DNA of 9,071 nt from a candidate division LCP-89 bacterium (GTDB lineage: Bacteria > Electryoneota > B3-LCP), in the NCBI GenBank assembly GCA_025774735.1, contig JALGZU010000097.1:1-9071 (forward strand), read 5' to 3'. Every line of letters starts with the position of its first letter. Position 1 is the first letter of the stretch. This document shows positions 6,108 through 9,071 of this stretch, in pieces. Position numbers and translations under genes: made by a program. Under the pieces are notes generated by a model. It was not told the origin of the DNA and ran no database searches. It was given only the letters and a program-made list of their open reading frames with translations.

Positions 6108-9071
6108 ATGATCACTGGGGGAAAATCGACCAACGGGGGATCCGGGACTCACTTATGCGTATTTCTGGTCATGGTCATCCTTCTGGCCGTGCCGGGTGCA
6201 GGGTGGGGTGCTGTCTCGAATACGCCCCACCTCGATCTGATCTGTTCCACACCGATCCACAACGGTGCTACCGTAACCCTTCAGGGTTCAGGATTCCGGC
6301 CGGGCGAAGTTCTATCCGGTTTTGGAGCTATCGTGCAGGTGCAGAATCAGGATCCTCTTTACTATCAGGCGGTTAAACTGCCCGAACTGGTGGTGATAGT
6401 GGACGGAGTCGGACAATTTCAGATAGATGTGCGCCTGGATATGCTCAGCGGAATCCGAGGCTATCTCGAAATTGCTTTGACCGATACTGATGGTGCGGTT
6501 TTCACGGATTTCCACCCGATCCAGGATTCCGGTCTTTTCGAGCCCTCACCATTCGATGCTACTGCAGGCGATCTCTTCTTCGACACGTACCCTAGGGGAG
6601 GTTCAGGTGAAGATCCCGTCGTCAACGATGATGATGTTCCCTTGACATCAAGTGGTTCAGGAGGGTGGACGGCCGATATCATCCAGGTGAATCTGGAACG
6701 CTATACGAGCACGGATGGAACAGGCGCGTCATCGCCGGTGAGTAGCATCACGAACGATGTAACTTTCACGAGTGGTGATCTTTCTACGGCTTCTTCAGCT
6801 GTGGTCGAAGGGTTGTCGACCAGTTACAAATCGATTCGTATGAGTGTACTCGTCTGGGACACGGGTTACCTCAACTTCGCGTCGCAAACCACGATGGGAT
6901 CGACTCAGGAATCGGGTTGGCTTGCGACGGCTGACGTCACGGACCCGGAAGTTTCCTCCGCAGTTGCTATCGACCTGACGAAAATCGTGGTGAACTTCTC
7001 TGAAACGGTAACTACTCCGGCTCTGAATGCCGATGCCATCGATAACTGGACCGTGACGTTCGGAGGCGATAAAGCTGTTTCCGCACTGACTCCTCTTGGA
7101 TCGAGTAGTACAGTAACCTGCACCTTGACAGTAGCCGACCTGGGGGATCGGGGCGCAACTCCCGTGGTCCAGTTTACGACCGGAAACAACGAGTTTGAAG
7201 ATGCGGCGGGAAACGATTGTGCCAGCACCATCAGCCCTCACATCACGGCCACTGATGGCATCATCCCGGCGACGCCGACATTAACCGCTCCGGCGAACGA
7301 CTCGCTGATGACCGGGGCTTCGCTGAACTGGGCGGCTTCTGCGGGAGCAGGGACCGACAATTCACTTGCCGGCATCGAGTTCCAGGGATCGGACGATGGG
7401 GACACCTGGGACAGTCTCGGTGTCGATACCTCCTCGCCGTTTCAAGGGACATATACCTTCGGAACGAAGTATGCCTACTACCGTGCCCAGGCTTACGATT
7501 CGCAGAATAACACGGCTAATTCAAGTTCCAGCGTTAATCTCCAGGATCCTCACCACCTGGATTTGACCACGATACCGGGCGCAGTCCAGGTGAGTGTAGA
7601 GTCCGATCCATGGACGGTGACGGTTAAAGACAACTACGGCAATGCTGAGACGGTCACTGAAACGATCGGTCTTTACACCTCGTCATCTTCTTATCCCGGA
7701 GGGTCCTTTAGAGCCGTATCAGGCGGACCGTCCGTCGGATCGATAAATCTGGTGAGCGCCTCCTCGGGCAATTTCTACTACATAGATCTCATCATTGGAA
7801 CGCCCACCATCAAAGTGACCCATGTGACCCTCGTGGATGATTCCACCGCATATACCATTCTGCCCGGAGATGCTACCAATATCCTGGTCAAGCTGCCGGG
7901 ACAAGGTTTTACCAACGGTACCGGTATTACCGGCACACCTGACTTTGGATCTTACGGCGGGAGTGGCGCATGGGCGATGGCGGGGACCTCTTTTCCCGTG
8001 ACCCTGGTCATCGTGGACGAGGGCAATAACGTTGTGGAGAGTGAAGACGGTTCCCGCGACATAGATTTCACAACGACCTCCGGCACTTCTCCTGATGGCT
8101 CCAATCCGAGAGTCAACGGAGCGACACTCCCATACAATAACCTTACTGTCGCCTTCACCGACGGGGAATCGACTACGTCGATCAATTTTACCCTCTACGA
8201 TTTTACGGAAGATTACACCGCTGTGACTCTCTCCGCCTCGGATAACTCCGGATCGCCGACCTTGGCTGCTGATCAATCAACGGGGTTCTACGTATCCTTC
8301 GAAACGGCCGACCACGTCGATTGGACGAACGCCGCCGGCATCGTAACGGCGTCCCCGGTAGGCAGTCCTCAGACAGCGGGTACCGCTCTGCCAAACCTGT
8401 ACGTGAGCGCTCTGGATGCCTATGACAACCGGGATACAACCTATACCGGTTCGACCATCACGACGGAAGGTGGATCTACGAACCCACCAGCATATTCGCC
8501 GACCGGGACAGGTCAGGGAGGCGGCAACGCACCCAGCGGTAATAATCCTCCCGACTACGGTACCAAGAACACCTGGTTCGATGGAACGGTTACCCTGGCG
8601 TCCGGGATCGGGGAGGAATGGACGCGAGTATATGCGGCGACTACCACCGGTTTTCGCATCAGAGCCCATGCAACAGGAGGCGCTCTGGACGGAGAGTACA
8701 CTCCAAATAGCGACCTCTTTCCCGTCAATTACGCCAGCCACAACTACATCAGAATCGAAGACACATCTGGTGGAGGGGGTACCGAGTACGTGGACGGCGA
8801 GTCGTTCACCACAGCTGATTCACCGACCTTCTGGGCGATTAGCTATGATACCTACGGTAATCTTCGCATGAACGAAGTCGTGGACTGGTCTTCTACCAAT
8901 CTGACTCCCGCTGCCTCCGGATCCTCGACCCACTGGACCTTCTCCCCGTCAGCGGCTAATGCCGGGGACGGAACCCTGACGGCTGATGCTGCCAGCGGTA
9001 CCGATCGTACCATCATCAACATCAGCGTCAGCGCGGACCCCACCATCGCATCCATCGTGATCCGCACCGCC
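6108..9071 (+). CDS. Large secreted Ig-like repeat surface protein, C-terminus beyond window
   Basis: 988 codons are open to the last base with no stop, so the 3' end is missing. The ATG at 6108 has AAGGGG 6 nt upstream, and an in-frame TGA at 6066 limits any extension. Residues 1 to about 34 are an export signal with a long polar n-region and a hydrophobic core (VFLVMVILLAVPG). Residues about 36-275 are beta-rich and unassigned, opening with an IPT-like GATVTLQGSGFRPGE. Residues about 278-385 resemble an SbsA/Big_5-type Ig-like domain (DPEVSSAVAIDLTKIVVNFSE start, EDAAGND end). Residues about 385-480 look like a fibronectin-III-type module. From about 485, four related modules each carry a D-x-x-x-N motif (508, 637, 770, 914). 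It is rich in Thr, Ser and Gly. Likely role is a cell-surface or secreted adhesin/matrix-type protein; no enzymatic motif is visible. A sorting domain may follow beyond the window. Confidence 0.85.
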   Translation, partial: MITGGKSTNGGSGTHLCVFLVMVILLAVPGAGWGAVSNTPHLDLICSTPIHNGATVTLQGSGFRPGEVLSGFGAIVQVQNQDPLYYQAVKLPELVVIVDGVGQFQIDVRLDMLSGIRGYLEIALTDTDGAVFTDFHPIQDSGLFEPSPFDATAGDLFFDTYPRGGSGEDPVVNDDDVPLTSSGSGGWTADIIQVNLERYTSTDGTGASSPVSSITNDVTFTSGDLSTASSAVVEGLSTSYKSIRMSVLVWDTGYLNFASQTTMGSTQESGWLATADVTDPEVSSAVAIDLTKIVVNFSETVTTPALNADAIDNWTVTFGGDKAVSALTPLGSSSTVTCTLTVADLGDRGATPVVQFTTGNNEFEDAAGNDCASTISPHITATDGIIPATPTLTAPANDSLMTGASLNWAASAGAGTDNSLAGIEFQGSDDGDTWDSLGVDTSSPFQGTYTFGTKYAYYRAQAYDSQNNTANSSSSVNLQDPHHLDLTTIPGAVQVSVESDPWTVTVKDNYGNAETVTETIGLYTSSSSYPGGSFRAVSGGPSVGSINLVSASSGNFYYIDLIIGTPTIKVTHVTLVDDSTAYTILPGDATNILVKLPGQGFTNGTGITGTPDFGSYGGSGAWAMAGTSFPVTLVIVDEGNNVVESEDGSRDIDFTTTSGTSPDGSNPRVNGATLPYNNLTVAFTDGESTTSINFTLYDFTEDYTAVTLSASDNSGSPTLAADQSTGFYVSFETADHVDWTNAAGIVTASPVGSPQTAGTALPNLYVSALDAYDNRDTTYTGSTITTEGGSTNPPAYSPTGTGQGGGNAPSGNNPPDYGTKNTWFDGTVTLASGIGEEWTRVYAATTTGFRIRAHATGGALDGEYTPNSDLFPVNYASHNYIRIEDTSGGGGTEYVDGESFTTADSPTFWAISYDTYGNLRMNEVVDWSSTNLTPAASGSSTHWTFSPSAANAGDGTLTADAASGTDRTIINISVSADPTIASIVIRTA
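7560..9071 (+). repeat. Tandem protein modules of ~130-145 residues within the surface protein
   Basis: Four diverged modules show KDNYGN (D508), DEGNN (D637), DAYDN (D770) and DTYGN (D914), spaced 129, 133 and 144 residues apart. Each follows a hydrophobic strand (VTV, LVIV, YVSAL, FWAISY) and precedes a Thr/Ser-rich strand. Each module also opens with a short strand such as LDLTTIPG, NILVKLPG or IRIEDTSG. The last residues in the window (IASIVIRTA) look like the start of a fifth. DNA identity between copies is low, so the repeats are old or selected at protein level. Confidence 0.6.

Noticed and set aside
7719..8276. 185-codon minus-strand frame within the repeat protein
   Set aside because: The + strand frame is continuous for 988 codons with sensible Ig-like sequence. 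The minus frame is low-complexity and has no domain.
1..9071. CRISPR array, insertion sequence, attachment site or phage genes
   Set aside because: I saw no direct-repeat/spacer pattern, no transposase or integrase motifs, and no tRNA that could hold an attachment site.

Overview
The window looks like bacterial chromosome from a moderately GC-rich organism. Its two large exported proteins are built in the style of uncultivated lineages of or near the FCB superphylum (for example Zixibacteria, Krumholzibacteriota, Eisenbacteria, Latescibacterota). The subtilase has Asp-rich loops, a central beta-rich module and a C-terminal FlgD-like/type IX-style sorting domain. That placement is inferred from protein style only; there is no rRNA or other marker here. 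All supported genes are on the + strand. I see no tRNA, rRNA, CRISPR array, insertion sequence or phage gene.

Layout: (1) 1-66 is an open frame that may be the tail of an upstream partner gene. It is followed by a complete hydantoinase B/oxoprolinase-family gene (79-1740). (2) A spacer with a clear promoter and a long leader precedes a stand-alone V4R-domain protein (1941-2492, TTG start). (3) A thioredoxin (2534-2857) follows and ends in a strong hairpin. (4) A new promoter drives a secreted S8 protease (3003-5816, GTG start). (5) A 291-bp spacer holds hairpins, a third promoter and a structured leader. (6) A very large secreted protein of Ig-like repeat modules starts at 6108 and runs open off the window end; 988 codons are visible.

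The three best promoters share one form: TTGACT, exactly 17 bp, then a TA-starting -10 box. They split the stretch into separate units: V4R with or without trxA, the protease, and the repeat protein. HyuB probably belongs to an upstream unit. The V4R protein and thioredoxin are cytosolic. The protease and the repeat protein are exported and probably act at or outside the cell surface, but nothing here shows that they work together.

No complete novel system is evident. The items most worth a second look are the structured leader before the giant surface protein, the regularly spaced repeat modules in that protein, and the unassigned central domain of the protease.
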